Source of the DNA: Talpa occidentalis
Taxonomy: Eukaryota; Chordata; Mammalia; Eulipotyphla; Talpidae
Length of the DNA stretch: 64,000 nt
NCBI RefSeq assembly: GCF_014898055.3
Contig: NW_023603184.1
Location: 110,722,615-110,786,614, forward strand
Direction of reading: 5' to 3'
The notes under the pieces were generated by a model. That model was not told the origin of the DNA and did no database searches. It saw nothing but the letters and a program-made list of their open reading frames with translations. This document shows positions 47,060 to 60,849 of this stretch, piece after piece. The position numbers and the translations under genes are program-made. Numbering within the stretch: position 1 is the stretch's first letter; every line of letters starts with the position of its first letter.

Positions 47060-48755
47060 CCAAATAGACAAATGTTTGACATTTGTATCAAAAGTCAAAG
47101 AACCTAGACTAACTAAAGAAACTGTGGGGAAAAAAGTAAAATTTAGTACTTAGACTACCTGATTTCAAACTTAATATACAGGTACTATAATCAAGACAGT
47201 GAGATGTTGGTATAATTATTGGACAAAAAGATAAATGGAACAGAATAGAAACTTCAGAAACCAAATCATACTTATATGGTCAATTGATTTTTGGCAAAGT
47301 TTTCAAAGTAATTTAATAGGGAAATGACAGTCCCTGCAACAAAGGATGATGGAAAAGCTGACAAACAATTTGGGGGGGGAAATTAATATCAACTATTACT
47401 TTCCGTCACGCACAAGAAATCAATTTAGAATTGTTGACCCTGGGTATAAAAGCTAAAACTGTTAAACTGTTACTTAAAAAAAGATTTTTTGTGATATTAA
47501 GTCTCAAAGCACACACTAAAAGAAAATAATTGATAAAATAGATTTCTTAGGATTAAAAATTTTGTTCTGTAAAACACCTAATTAGTAAAACAAAAAACTG
47601 TCCAGAAATGGAGAATAACTTGTCTTGCATTCCATATAGTCAACTAAAGATTGCTGAAGACGATACGAACAATTCCTACAACTCAGTAGTAAGCAGAAAA
47701 ATAATTCAAAATTGGAAAAAATACTTAGACAATTCACAAAAGATATAGGAACACCTAATAAGCATATGAAAATATTCTCAAGTTACAGCCACAATGTGAC
47801 ACTACTACACACTCATCAGAGTGTTTTAAAATGTTGAAAATAACAAGTGTGAAAAGAATATGGAGAAAATGAAACTATCATGTATTACTAGTGGAAATGC
47901 AAATAATATAGCCACTTTGAAAAGTTATGTGGGGGGTACCTTAAAAACTAAACAAATAATAAATACATCACTTGGTAAATTCACTCCTAGTTATTCACAC
48001 AAGAAAAATGAAAAATGAAAAGCTGAAATTTATATGTACATCTCACAGAAGCATTATTCATAATAGTTAAAAAGTATAAACAATCAAAATATCCATCAGC
48101 TTACCAATGGAACATTTATTATATCTATATCATGATATATATGCCAACAAAAAAGAGAAAAATATGAGCACACAGCAACACAGATGAAGCTCAAAAACAT
48201 TATGCTAAATAAAAGAAGCCAAACCAGGGGACTATGCACTATGTAATTCCACCCATACAAAAAAAGTAGAAAATGCAAAACTATAAGGTCAGTGGCAGAT
48301 ATGGTTTTGACTGTTGCCAGGGGTAAAGAGAGAAAAGGAAACTTTCTAAGATGAGGTGAGGAAACTCTTGTGTATCCTGATCATGGTGATTTCATGACTG
48401 AAGACAACAAACTTCAACAAACTATACACTGAAAAATGGTAAACAGACAATTATAAATCAGAGACATACTGCAAAGGAGGAGGAGGGAGAGGCATCAGAG
48501 GGGGGGAGGGAGGTAGGAGCACAGGGGACTGAGGTGATGGTGCACAGGTGCATTGGTGAAGGAAACTCTATGGGGACTACACCTGAGGGGATGGGGGGAA
48601 GAAAATATTGTTTAAAAATGAACAATGATGTAAAAGAAATTTTAAAATTACTAAAAAAAAAAACAATGATGTAAATTTTTTTTAAAAAATTACACAGAAA
48701 TCAAATATAAAATTAAAAAATGGTAAATTTTAGGTAAAACTGATGAATTAAAAGT
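47060..48755 (+). mobile_element. Old L1, ORF2 3' half, split by a younger L1 stub
   Basis: Degenerate ORF2 text runs forward from about 47060 (AGACTACCTGATTTCAAAC; AAATGGAACAGAATAGAAAC; GGTCAATTGATTTTTGGC) to the C-terminal coding region near 48250, with many stops. A 3'UTR stub lies at 48444-48715, and old sequence resumes beyond it. Ends approximate. Confidence 0.78.
48444..48715 (+). mobile_element. L1 3'UTR stub nested in old L1
   Basis: 12-bp duplication AAAAATGGTAAA at 48432-48443 and 48716-48727. It starts CAGACAATTATAAATCAGAG and has the purine-rich GGAGGAGGAGGGAGAGG tract of the same subtype as the copy at 7.7 kb, then an A-rich tail with a repeated ACAATGATGTAAA. Confidence 0.85.
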
Positions 48756-50487
48756 AAGTAATGCATTATAAACAAAAAAAGGACAAAAACAATGCGTATC
48801 ATTGGTCCTAATCATGAGAGAAAGTGTCATTTGTACATATCAGGATTGAAAATGTAACTACCCCCTCCATTCCCTATATATTTCAAATGGATCTTACAAG
48901 AACCTTCCCTCCTAACCTCATCCACTTATACCTTTTTGGGAAGATTTGAAATCTATGGCTAACACCATGGTACCAGTGTGTCCCAAACTCACAACTCTAA
49001 AGAAAATTATCAGCTTTTATCTGATACCCCCTAAAATCCTAATTTACACTTCAAATATAATAAACATTTTAGATTCTGCCTAAATTGCTTAAACATTATC
49101 TCTAAGTCTGGGCATTTTATCTGGCAGCAAATAATTATCTTTAAAAATCTTGGTGAATGAGATTTTTTATCTTCGTATCTTGTAAAATATTTAGCCAAGT
49201 TCCTTGCAAGTAATTAAGTCCCAGGAAATGGTTGTTCAAATTTTCCTTAATATGATTGTTTTACAACTTAAATGTTAGTAGGAAAGAAAAGTATTGCATG
49301 TTTATTATTTCTAAATCTCAGAAAAGCAATAAATAAGACCTGCTCTTTTTCAAATACTGGTGTGGACTTAGAAAGATACTGAACAACTCAAGGATACTAA
49401 GGGACAGCCTACCTAAAATAGGGTGATGCTTAGAAACTTTGAATAGCCTGGGGTAATCTTATTTGATTATGAATTGCAGTGAGTAGCACTTTAGTCAATC
49501 TATCTCTACACAATGCGGCTCTTCAGATAGTTTGGTAATTTATGTTATTGCTTGTAATTCCCATCAAGGACTGTGTTAAGCTAATAAATTTCTCAATATG
49601 AAATTCTAAATGTCGACTTTAATTCAATTCTCCAAATAAGTCAGCAGCTATTCTGTTAGGGGTTATTATAGGAATAGCTATTTAACAATGAACAAGAATA
49701 TTGTTCCTGCCCCTTAAGAGTTCAGTGAAAAAGAATAATAAGAAATTTGAACAAATAAGTAATAAGCCCTATGATATTAGTAATGCAGGATGCTCGAATG
49801 TCACAATGGAGGTGCTCATAACCTAGTCCTGCAGCTCAGGAAGGTTTCAGAATATGACTTATGTAAAGTGAGACTTTACAGAGGAAATGGCTGCTCTATA
49901 GCCGCAAGAGAGAGTATGAACTGTTCATGGAACTTCAAGAAGGAAATAGAAAAGGATATATTCATGGAGTGAAGAAAGTCTCTATTGTGTTACAGAACAC
50001 TTAGAATAAAAGGTTTTGTACATGGTACATTAGGCTCAATCAGTCGGAGATGACATTTGACTTCACATTTTTATAGAGATACTATGACTATTTTGATACA
50101 GTGATTTGTTTTTCATGAATTACCTTGTCTGTGTTCTAAGTGATTTTTGTACTTGAGGGCTGAATGTGGGTGGAATAACATTTCAAACAGTTAAAATTAT
50201 ATACACTTATCTAAAAAAACAGAGGGTAGGCAAATGACAATCTTCACAATCTAGTGAACTAAATTTTCTACGTGGTTTCATGAAAATCAAATTACTTTAC
50301 ATATCAATACATTTAAATCCAGAGCAAAAAAGTTCTCTAAAAACATTATACACCATAGTCACATGACTTTAAAACACAAAAATTATAAAAAGGTATATTT
50401 TAATAATTATTTATTGGATAAAAGGGATAACATATCATAAACATAATATATGAACAAGAATTTTTCTCTACGCTTACTAGATTTTAC

Positions 50488-50513
50488 CTCCTCTAGTCAC
50501 ATAACTAGAGGAG
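50488..50513. other. 10-bp perfect inverted repeat
   Basis: CTCCTCTAGT and ACTAGAGGAG flank a 6-nt CACATA loop. It could form a hairpin; no adjoining gene gives it a role. Confidence 0.6.
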
Positions 50514-50774
50514 TTCTGAAGACTCTTTTATACACTATGTGATCACTGATTGTTATCACAGGAAATCCAGTGGGGGGGAAAAAAAAAAAAAGAGTTCTCT
50601 CTCCTTCATCTGAATGGTGAATTTTAATCTTCTTAAGTCTAATGATATTACCTTTTGAGTACAAAGTAGAAGTTAAAAGTCTCCAAGATTATTTTCTCTC
50701 CAAGATATGCCAACCTAACTCTATATACACATTAATTCTCAATCTTATTGTATACAGAGTTGGACTGGCAAATC

Positions 50775-50875
50775 TATGCTACTACTAGATTATCTCTATG
50801 CTCATAACTAACATATCTCTATGCTCACTAACATACCTAATATCATAATAGAAATATCTATGCTCAGTACTAGAT
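50775..50875. repeat. Degenerate tandem repeat
   Basis: Imperfect copies of ATCTCTATGCTCATAACTAACAT, each about 20-30 bp. Confidence 0.6.
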
Positions 50876-51680
50876 TATATCATACTCTGGGAAGAGAATA
50901 TTTTAGGTTGGCATTTGCTTCTTTTTAAAAAACTTTTTGCTAATTTTTTTTCAACAGGAAAGAAGTCATCACACTTTCAGTGTTCCAAATCTTTAGTGAA
51001 TATCAATAAGAAAGTCAATGACTCAGCAATGAGATAGCAGAAAGTTTCATGAGACACACTTCTCAAATTTTCTTATCTTAGAACTCATTTTGCCCTAATG
51101 GGAAAAAGGGGGGAATCTAATAAACAGAATCAGAAACAAAAGAGAAGTTACCACAGACATATCAGAAACACAGAAGCTAAATAGAGATGACTACAAATGT
51201 CTTTATGCTAGCTAATTCAATAATCTAGAAAAATGGACAAATTCTTAGAAATCTATAATCCTACAAAACTGTATCTGGAAGAAAGAGAGAACTGGAGCAA
51301 ACCAATCACAAGCAAGGAAATTGAAAGAGTGATCAAAAGTCTCCCAAAAAACAAAAATCCAGCTCAGATTATTTCACTGGTGAGTTCTATCTTTCTGAAA
51401 GTCTTCCCAAAAATAGATAGAGGGAATGCTTCCAAACACATTCTATGAGGTAAAAATCACTCTGATACCAAAATCTGACTGATATCACAAAAATTATATT
51501 TCCAGACAAATATTCCTGACAGATGCAAAATTTTTCAACAGAATCTTAGCACACTGAATTTGATAAAAGGTCAAGAGGATCATACATCATAACCAAGTGG
51601 GATTTATTCCAGGAATACAAGTATGGTTCAACACCTAAAAATGAACCAATGTGATTCAAAACATCAACAAAGGGAAAGAT

Positions 51681-51752
51681 AAAAATCATGATCATATCAT
51701 ATCAAATCATGATCATATCATATCAAAAATCATGATCATATCATGATCATAT
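51681..51752. repeat. Degenerate ATCATGATCATATC tandem repeat
   Basis: Several imperfect copies of ATCATGATCATATCAT, expanded from the L1 phrase that normally occurs once here. Confidence 0.8.
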
Positions 51753-52727
51753 CAGATTGTTAGATCTGGCCATCTTCCATTGAAAGTCAGGTCAAAAAAT
51801 AAAATGTTCCAATCAAATCTGCACCATAATCTCCCACCATGGTCTTGTGACTTACAGAAAGAACCTACATCTTTTATTGCTGGGAAGGTGCCACCGCAAG
51901 CACAGCATACTGGTTGCTAGGCAGAAGCATGGACTCCCAGGGAAATCAAGGTCACTAGTAGTGGTTGAATGCCACTTACACCCACACACATCAAATTCAT
52001 ACATTTAAATGGTAACCCCTGGGGATGACAGAACTCAAACTTGCTTGGAAATAGGGTCATTGCAAAGATCATTACTTGAGATTAAACTGGTCACATTGGC
52101 CTAGAGTGAGCCATGTGAAGAGGAGGCAAGCACAGGAGGAAGAGGATGTGAGGACACAGGAGAAGACGGCCATCTGCAGACCAAAGATCACCAGGAGCTA
52201 CCAGGAGCTGGGAGAGATGCCGGAACAGTCCTCAGAAGAAACCCAACCCTGATGACAACTTGACCTTGAATCTCTAGCCCTCGGAAGTGGGGGACCATCA
52301 GTTTATGTTAAAGTCACCCAGGTTGTGGCACTGTCTGCAGAAATCCTGAGGAAGTGACTATAAGTCAGATCTCATGTTCAGAGGTTCCAGGCTTTTGCCT
52401 TTGTAGGCCCTTGTCCATAGAAAATATTCAAAATTCCCTTGTGACTACATTGGTATAAAGACAAATAAAATTCAACCTGAATCAGATTCATTTCTTGTAT
52501 ATGATTTCTTTGAGATGAAGACATTTTCATGGCCTCCACATGGCACTTACGGATCAAAAGGAGCAGCCACCCCATAGAGACAGCCACTGAAGCCCTTGGC
52601 TCGGTCAGATCCCTTTGCTTACTCTGCCAGGTGCCATATTGAAATGACTGAGCCATTGTGTTGACGGAGCCCCCTCCACACACTGGCTAGGACACCCCCA
52701 AGTGAAAAGTCTCTTGTTGGTCTTGTT
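51745..52727 (-). mobile_element. LTR-like unit (unclassified) interrupting L1
   Basis: The L1 text breaks at about 51745 and resumes at 52728. On the minus strand the intervening unit begins TGGCAACAAGACC and ends CAGATCTAACA, which is the TG...CA form of retroviral-type LTRs, and has AATAAA at about 51876-51881. Without the nested MLT1 it would be about 570 bp. No clear short duplication is visible, so the classification is tentative. Confidence 0.4.
51957..52365 (+). mobile_element. MLT1-like (ERVL-MaLR) LTR
   Basis: Recognisable MaLR wording in order: TAGTGGTTGAATG, TTGGAAATAGGGTCATTGCA, GATTAAACTGGTCA, GGACACAGGAGAAGACGGCC, CCAGGAGCTGGGAGAG, CTGATGACAACTTGACCTTG, and AAAGTCACCCAGGTTGTGG. 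It is a solo LTR with no coding sequence. Confidence 0.8.
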
Positions 52728-53990
52728 GCCAAGAAAGCATCTGATAAGATTAAATATCCATTTATGATTTTAAAAAAACCTCAAAAAACTGTAGGTGGAA
52801 CATAACTCAACATAATAAAGGCCATATGTGGTAAACACATAGCCAGCACCATTCTAAATGGTAAAAGACAGAAAGTTTTCCCTCTAAGATCTGGCGTGAC
52901 ACATTGGCTTCAGTAATAACTTTGTAGACTCATCTCCAGTGGTAGAAGAGACAAAAGTAAATATAAGCAAATAGGACTGCCTCAACTAAACACCTTCTGC
53001 ACAGAGGGAAAAAAACTATCAGTAAAACATCCCACTGAAAGGGAGAAAATAATTGCGCATCATATGTCTGACAAAGGGCTGATATCCAATACATATGAAA
53101 AACTCACACAACTCAACAAAAAGAAAACAAAAACAAGAATTGGGCAGAAGAGCTATATAGATTCTTCTCCAAAGAAGATATATATGGCCAAAAGGTACAT
53201 GAAAAAAAGTTCACCATCACTTATTACCAAGGAAATGCTAATCAAAACTGCAAGATACCATTTCATACCAGTGAGAATGGCCCATCTCAAAAAGACCGAA
53301 AACAACCAGTGCTGGCCAGAATGTGGAGAAAATAAATAACCTTCATACACTGTTGGTAGGAATGTACACTAGTCCAGTCCCTTATGGAAAACAGCACAGA
53401 GGTTCTTCCAAATGTTAAAAATAGATCTGCCACATGATCCAACAATTCCATTCTTTGATAACCACCCAAATAATACAAAAACAGAAATTCAAGGTGATAT
53501 GCACACCCCCATGTTTCATTGCTGCACTATTTACAATAGCCAAGTTTTCGAAGCAGCCAAAGGACGAAAGAGTGGATTAGAAAAATGTGTTATATATACA
53601 TAGTAGAATACTACTCAGCTATTGTGGGAAAAAAAAAAGATGAACTCCTGCCATTTGCTACAACATGGATGGAACCAGAGGGAATTATGTTAAGCAAAAT
53701 AAGCCAGAAGAAGAACAAATACCAAGTGGTCCACGTACATGTGCAATATAGAGAAACAAGCAAATGGTCAGACAAAACCTAGAAATCTGACTATGGAATT
53801 GAGACTACAAGGTGGAGAGAAAACAGGGAAAACACAGTAAGATGGGGACACAATGGTCTATGGTGAAGGATTATGGGTGCCCTGATGGTGGGTGTGGTGC
53901 AGGCAGTGAAATGCACTTGAGGAGGTGTGACCCTATGCCTCTGAATCACATACAGTGTTCTAAATCAATGTTACCACAATGTAAAAAATA

Positions 53991-56159
53991 ATTTTAATCC
54001 ATATAATCCTGAGGACTTCTTTAGTAATAAAACTTCAGTTATCCAGATTCATAAGCTACCTACAATGAAGTAATTAATTAATGCATATATATTGTGTATT
54101 ATTTGTGTGGTGATAAGTAAGTATATTGATATATAGAGAGATATACATATATAAATGTTTACTTGGGTATAATTATTTTGCCATTATGAAAATTTCACTC
54201 TTTCCCATCAGTTAAGACAAGATCTTTTCTAAGTGGGGTAAAAATATCTTTGTAAAAATCTTTACCAAAGGAAAAGTCCAATAGGAATCTTCAGGCGTTA
54301 GCTATGGCAGCAAGGCAGGTTCATCAATTCTCTAAAGACTGAAAAGTAAATTTGCTAAAGGAGAAGAAAAGCTGCCCTTCTGGGAAGAGCACAAACCTTG
54401 GGTCGCAACAAAATCCACTATAATTAAATTTTAAGTCACCATTTTTCCACAATAAAATAGAAAAAAGAAGCTATAACTATGAGAATAATTATATATTTAT
54501 ATACCCTAATGGAACTCCTTGGTTTTACATTTAAAAAATAATCTGGGAGAGGACAACAAAGAACTTCAAATTGCCTAAGCTGATGTTATAAAGTTTATTT
54601 ACATGAAGACAACATGGAATTCCAAGAGAAAAGTAAAAGATACTGTTGTAGACAACTGGAATTAGTTATATATCAAATACTTTCACAGTCCCATGTCCAG
54701 TGGGAAATGGACAGTTTCTGAGAGAAGAGAGTCAGTGTGGCTGGACATCATTCTTGGGGTACCTAACTGAACAGCACTTTTATATGTAGTTCTTTGTGGA
54801 TGCCCCGGATGGTTTCTTCTCTGGCCTCAAAGATAGGTCTTTAGCTTCCTGAGAAGGAAATTGAAAGCTTAGAAACTCTGAAGATAGAAACTAGCCCCAC
54901 TTCAACAAGTATAAAACTCTGACTAAGACAGAGAAAAGAAGTGAACTAAACTAAATAAGTCTCCCCACTTGCTTGGCTTCCCATCCCCAAACAGATCATA
55001 CACTTAGCCAAAAGCATCATCCATAAAAGTAGACTTTATTTTTAATCCTTAAGTTTTTGCTTCCTAAAATGTTAGGTAATGATATTTCTTTGTTATTTTG
55101 TAACTTTGGCTTTGTCCTTAAAATAAGATAGTAAATGTATCACGGAGGTAGGATACTGAAAAAGAACTTGGTGTATTTGAAACTGTAAAAGAAAAGAACA
55201 ATTTTTCTTATTTTGTCACACACAGAACACATTCGAAGTTAAATCTCACCCATGAGCTCAAAATGAAACACAATATTTATGTTTTAAAAGGGTTACTTTA
55301 ATGATGTCACCTATCTCCTTTTAAAAGCACAGTATTAGGACAATAAACATGTTAATCAGTGCAAATTATATTTGTTTTAAATAGCATTACCAAGTTTACG
55401 GGTTGTTTTTATAATGCACATATTATTTTGTTTAACATACAGCACACTGCCTTTTCTGATTGGACTATTTTGTTTTGTTGAATCTCAAAATTAATTCTGA
55501 TTTAATAAAATTATTTCAGACTTTTGCAAGATAGCAAAGGTAGAATCAATAGCTATATTTTAATAATATTCAGTGATCCCACCACTTCAAAGGGGATTTG
55601 GAACATTTCACAAAAACACAATAATAAGGAAGACATAGAACTAGAATATATTAACATGATTATGAAGCAACCAATAATAGAGATCATCAGGAAGCAATAA
55701 TTATATAAAGAAATTTCAGCTCTTAACATGACTAAAGATTTTGTGAACAAAACATAGCTCTATGCTTCTGCTCAGCTCAGGTAAAGGGTGGAACTGTTAT
55801 GTATTACATACAATTTATTTGACAACATGAAAAGAGATATATCAGTAAATAAGAGAGGAATTTTTTTGAATATTTAATTTTTTTTCAGAGTAAGGACACC
55901 AATAAGCAAAATGAACAGCACATTAATCCAAAGGCATTCATGAATTTCTGTCACTTAAAAAAAATCGATGAAAATTCAATTACAGAATGTTGAGGTTCTG
56001 TGTAGTAACTGTACTGCAGGACAAAATAATTCATGTATGTAGCTTTTTGCTGAACTGACACATGCTAAAGATAAAAAATTTAGAATGGCTAGCATTTTTC
56101 TGATTATAACTTTCATTAAGTCAACTGGTATTTTGTTAATATAATAGCTGTCATTAATT
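53991..56159. other. Unassigned AT-rich sequence
   Basis: No gene or named repeat that I can support. Confidence 0.6.
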
Positions 56160-56345
56160 GACAATTTCCAGGCACCAGTGACTGTGCCCTCTACTTTAAA
56201 CATTTGATAATTTAACGAGTGAACTTTTACCAGTAAAAGTCTATTGTCCTTCAGATTGATGAAGAAAATGAGACTCAGAAGATTTAAGGAACATCACTTG
56301 AGTCACAAAGTTAGTAAGTGATGAAATTGAGATTGGGGTGAACCC
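56160..56345 (-). repeat. MIR fossil
   Basis: ATGAAGAAAATGAGACTCAGAAG, then GTCACAAAGTTAGTAAGTGATG, follow the complement of the MIR core. Confidence 0.75.
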
Positions 56346-56790
56346 CGATGAAGTTGGTTACAAGGACATTGCTTTCAACTCCACATCATTCTTTCTGCCC
56401 ATTTGGTGTCATGTTCTACAAGATACAATGCACTGGGTTGAGCATTAACTTACATTTGCTTAAAGCCATAAAAGCATTTTCACATATTCAATTTCATTTC
56501 ACAAAACCACTCCTAGATGTAAAAGCACTATTACAGTAATAGCTATTTTACAGATCATTAAACTGAAGTCAAATAAAGCCCAAAATTGAATATTTAGTGT
56601 AAACTGAACAAGGACTCACACAAGCTGTGAAAATTCAAAGTCCTACCATGCTTCTGACAGAATCTGACCACACGACATAGCTCAAAATCCAATCACGAAA
56701 AGATAGTCCAGGTGATGTGTGCATTCTCTAGGTACCAGGGGCACAGATGAAAAGGTGAAGTTTTGTTGCAGACACCATGCAGTCTCACTT

Positions 56791-57056
56791 TCTTTTTTTA
56801 AAAAAAAGATTTATTTATACAAGAGCTGGGGTGCAGGTCAGCAGCGTGGGGGGGTGAGAGAATTCACCAGAGACAGAGCAGGGAGGAGAACAGGCAGACA
56901 GACTAAAGACACTGCTGGGGGGAGCAGTGGGCAAGGCAGAAGTCTGCTGCGCCATGCGGGTATCTCCCTGGCCGGCTGGGAACAGAACCAGTGCTGTAGA
57001 GGCTGCGGTCAGCTTCACAGCACTGTGCTCAACCTGCTGCTCCACTGGGGAGGCCC
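56791..57056 (-). mobile_element. tRNA-derived SINE, minus strand
   Basis: The complement shows GGGGCCTCCCCAGTGGAGCAG, the body with CCCACTGCTCCCCCCAGCAG and a short tail with TATAAATAAATCTTTTTT. The B-box region is altered (GGTTCTGTTCC). The flanks (TCTCACTTTCTT and CTCACTCATATTCTT) are only a weak duplication. Confidence 0.9.
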
Positions 57057-59064
57057 CTCACTCATATTCTTATTATAACAAAGAACTGCTTCCCTTCCAC
57101 ATGGAGGGGAACTGAAGCACATCTGCAGGAAGGGATGAAATTTGTCTCATAAAGAAGCTGCTCAAACCAATATAAATTGAATCATAAAAGTGATCCATCA
57201 CTAAATTTCTTTTGTTTCCTTTGATAAGTGTTTCTTTTGACTAGATATTTGAAAATAAATAGCCCTAAATAAAGAGAATTTTCTTTGTGGATCTATACTT
57301 GCTACAGTTCACAAAATACCAAGGGAATTTATAAATCTTGTCCTATTCATTTATGAAACAAACATCCATTAGGTATTACTATGAGTCCAGAACCAATTTG
57401 GTTATTTTTCTTACAAAATAAATCAAGTTCCTTCTAATTCTGACAGATTGTAGTGGATTCCCAGAGCAGAGTTGAGGAGGATGATGTCTAGTCTCAATGG
57501 GAAATTGTTCTATGATAGATTAGCAATATCCAATGTGGGCAGAGAAGGGGAAAACATATGCGTAAGCCACATGCCTACCATGTATACAACTTACATTGCA
57601 GGGGCATTCCTATGTATCCTGGTTCATCCCTTCCAAACCCAGCCCCGCCTTCCACACACACATTGTCATTTACCTGTCATTTACCTCTGGAAACACCTTT
57701 CAGTCCAATCCAGGAAAATCACAAAACAGGTGTAAAATATGGTACCTGAACTCATTATGTCTGGAAATTCTTATAATGCATTTGTTCCACTGCCTGAAAG
57801 ATTTTGTGAAATTCCTTTTATCAAACCAAACTCTTTTTTAGTTTGGAAAATTTGTCCTTTTCTATTTATTTCTCATGCCCTAATTCCTATTTTGAAGCTA
57901 ACACAGTGAACACCTCATACTGCTCATCATGCAAGAAACAAAAGGGTCATGCATTTAGCTGATCACTTTTAAAAGGCCATTGGTCCCTTCGATAACTAGA
58001 CTTCCATAACTTTTGCTTTTCCTAACTAAAATTATTATAATGTAATCCAAAACATAGTAGATTTGATTGATAGTACTTCTTTTAACTTGAAATCACTAAA
58101 ACCACACTTGTATTTATCCCATGGAGTTGGAAATGAAAAAAGCATGAAATTTTAAATATTTCAAATTCAAAGAGGTATCATTGCTGATTTTTAGCAAGGG
58201 ATAATCCTTTCAGATCATATGTATAGGACAGTTTATACAGAAAGTGTTAGATTTTTCTTAGACAAAATCAAAGAATAAAAAGTGATCTTCACATCTATAA
58301 AAATCGGCAATTACAGGCAATCTAAAGATGCATGAAAGCAACATGCCTGTCTTTACATTGACTGCCACTTGAATGCTCATCTAAAAGACAGTTATGTTGA
58401 CAGCTTACCACACAGGCTATTATAACAATTCCTAGATAAATTTGGTCTTCACAAGTTACACTGAAATGTGAAAGAGCTAATTCAAACTCTAATTAATAGA
58501 ATCATTACTGTCAACTTTGTAAATATAACTCTACCTTTTTCTTCATTTTAAAAAAAACTGGAAAGATGAAAGAAGGGAGGAAAATAAGGAGGAAAGGTGA
58601 GAGGAAAGCAGGCAGGTTTAAGATATATGGCTGATTTAGAGCTAATCTCAAAAGATGAAAATGAATTAACATGCAGATTGGCACAACGAGAATGTAAGGA
58701 GTTTAAAGAAAAGGTAACTATACATTGCATTCATTTTTATTATACTCAATTTTGTTTTAAAATACCTATTGAACACATAATAAACTTTAAATAATTGTGC
58801 TAGGAATATTAATTATTATAATATATCTTGCATCACATTTTTTTGTTTGTAGTCATTTCATTATCAGAGGCCTTTGTAAAAAAAAAAAGGCTGTTAGTGC
58901 AGAAGTTGCTTGATTCCTTTATATAAATCTAAAGAGAATAAAGGCAATGTAACTTTTACAGAAAATTAAGGGTGTTGTCTAAATATAAATTCTGAACTAT
59001 ATTCATTGATAAGCTGGTGAAAATGACCCTATCACATCTGTCTCATATGTGGAAAAGAATTCTT
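57057..59064. other. Unassigned sequence
   Basis: No gene. Overlapping open frames at 57472-57841 lie in a slightly more GC-rich patch but have no recognisable domain. Confidence 0.55.
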
Positions 59065-59079
59065 AAAAATCATAGTGTA

Positions 59080-59351
59080 GGGGCTTCCCTGGTGGTACAG
59101 AGTCACTGCGCAGTCTCAGCACTATCAAGCTATTGCCAGCCACTGTGGTCTCAGTTCAATTCCTAGCCAGCGAGCTAACCCACATGACACAGCAGACCTC
59201 TCCTGCCTTGCCTGCTGCTCCCCTCTGCAGTGTATTTCAGTCAATCTGCCTGTTCAGCTCCCCACTCTGTTTCTGGTGAATCCTCTCATCCCCCATAACT
59301 CTGACCTATACCCCAGATCTTATAAGTATAAATAAAAATAAATATTTTAAA
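59080..59351 (+). mobile_element. Diverged tRNA-derived SINE
   Basis: Perfect 15-bp duplication AAAAATCATAGTGTA at 59065-59079 and 59352-59366. Head GGGGCTTCCCTGGTGGTACAG; B box AGTTCAATTCC. Diverged body, tail AAATAAAAATAAATATTTTA. Confidence 0.94.
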
Positions 59352-60419
59352 AAAATCATAGTGTATTTCCCCCACTTAATTGCAGGAACTTTGGCAATTA
59401 GATATTCAGCACCATTGTACCAAAAGAGCAATAAGCACACACACAAAAAGACTTTCCAACTTGATCATCAATCTTATTTACATGTACGACAGCTAAAGTA
59501 AATAAAAATTCCTTTCCCAAATAACTAATGATTTTCTTCTACCAAAGGGAATCCAATATCACATTCCCTTCCAACAGCAAAAACCTATAGCCAACATGTA
59601 TGGGTCAAATAACACTCATTGTATTGAACACTTAAGACAGAATGGTGTCAGGTGCTAGAAGCTGCACATAGTGATTAAAGTCCACAACTGAGAAGAAAGG
59701 CATCAAGTATAAAGAATATATTCAGAGGTGAGAGAGCCTCATCTGTTAGAGCAAGTTACCTCTCTCAAGAGATTTCTGGAAAAGAGCCAGTAAGCAGAAT
59801 CAGAAATACTGAGTGCATAGTGTGTGCACACACAATTAAGTATTAAAGGATGATGGGAAGGAGGTCACTTTTTAAGGAGGGCTGCATTCATGGGGAAGAT
59901 GTTCCCTGTCCACTTTCCCTGCTAGAGTCATCACCTGTAATTTGGAGTCACTTAGGGGCACTGTGACAGTCCTGCCCTTTTGCCAGGTTCAAGACCAGAC
60001 CATCTAGTGTCAGGTGGGACTGGCAGTTACCGAAGTAGAGAAAACCACTCTTTCTACTCTTGTATTTAGGGTTGAGAGAGGAATGAGAAGAGTTTTAAAT
60101 TGGATATAAAGTCATAAAATAAGTTTCAATGAATTTTAAATCATGGTCTCCCACCCAACACAGCCATGTTAAATCAGAAACGAAAAACAGACAGAAATCT
60201 GGATCATTCATAAATCTGTAGAAAATAAGCAACTACTCTAACTCGTAGGTATACACAATTATGATGGCAATTAAGACATATTTTGAAATCACTAAAAAGG
60301 AAAACATTTAAAATGTGTATGAAATGTATCTAAAGTAGTGTTTGAAAGAAAGTGTGAGCTTTCAATGACTTATTATAAAAAAGGAAGGATTTCAATTAAG
60401 TAATACAATCTTCCTATTT

Positions 60420-60618
60420 AATAGCCTAGAAAAATAAATAAAGCCTTAGCAAGAAAAAGGATAGAAATACTAAAGATTCAGAAATCAATGATATACATAA
60501 CATAAATTAAGATAAAAAGCAATGAAACCAAAAGTTGGATCTTCTAAAAGATAACTGAACTAGTTATACTTGTAAATAGATGAACCAAAGGAGAAGGCAC
60601 AAATTGCCAAAATCAGAA
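60420..60618 (+). mobile_element. Old L1 ORF2 fragment
   Basis: Forward ORF2 text from before the reverse transcriptase: ATGAAACCAAAAGTTGGATC, then AAGGAGAAGGCACAAATTGCC and CAAAATCAGAAACAAGAGC ('EKAQIAKIRNKS'). It abuts an inverted ORF2 piece and may belong to the same old element. Confidence 0.7.
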
Positions 60619-60849
60619 ACAAGAGCATACATAGGTCTTTTACCTCCTTTCTTAAATATTCATAAGTTTTTTTATTTATTTTGGTATGATAGTGAGTGGG
60701 ATTGTTGTCTTGGTTTCTTTCTCGTCTAGTCCATTGTTTGCATATAGGAATACAAGTGAGATTTTTGTGCAATGATTTGGTAGTAGTCCACATTACTTAA
60801 CTGATATATTGTTTTAATAGGTGTCTGGTGTTTTGTGGTTTTTGGGTTT

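Larger units (their letters stand above)
48756..51094. other. Unassigned AT-rich sequence
   Basis: Contains the hairpin and the degenerate repeat listed separately; no gene seen. Confidence 0.55.
51095..53990 (+). mobile_element. Old L1, split by LTR-like sequence and internally deleted
   Basis: 51095-51740 is degenerate ORF2 (TGGACAAATTCTTAGAAATC; AAGCAAGGAAATTGAAAGAG; GGGATTTATTCCAGGAATAC). It resumes at about 52728 (AGAAAGCATCTGATAAGATT) and reaches the start of the 'GCPLSP' block near 52905, then jumps to the 'NTFCTAE' region near 52945, a deletion of well over 1 kb. The C-terminal coding part is clear at 53064-53770, with a broken frame, and the 3'UTR ends near 53990. Confidence 0.8.

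Noticed and set aside
52378..52683. 101-codon minus-strand open frame
   Set aside because: It lies in the LTR-like unit and has no domain or homologue I recognise.
57472..57841. Host exon
   Set aside because: Three overlapping frames are open in a GC-richer patch, but there is no convincing splice context or recognisable protein.
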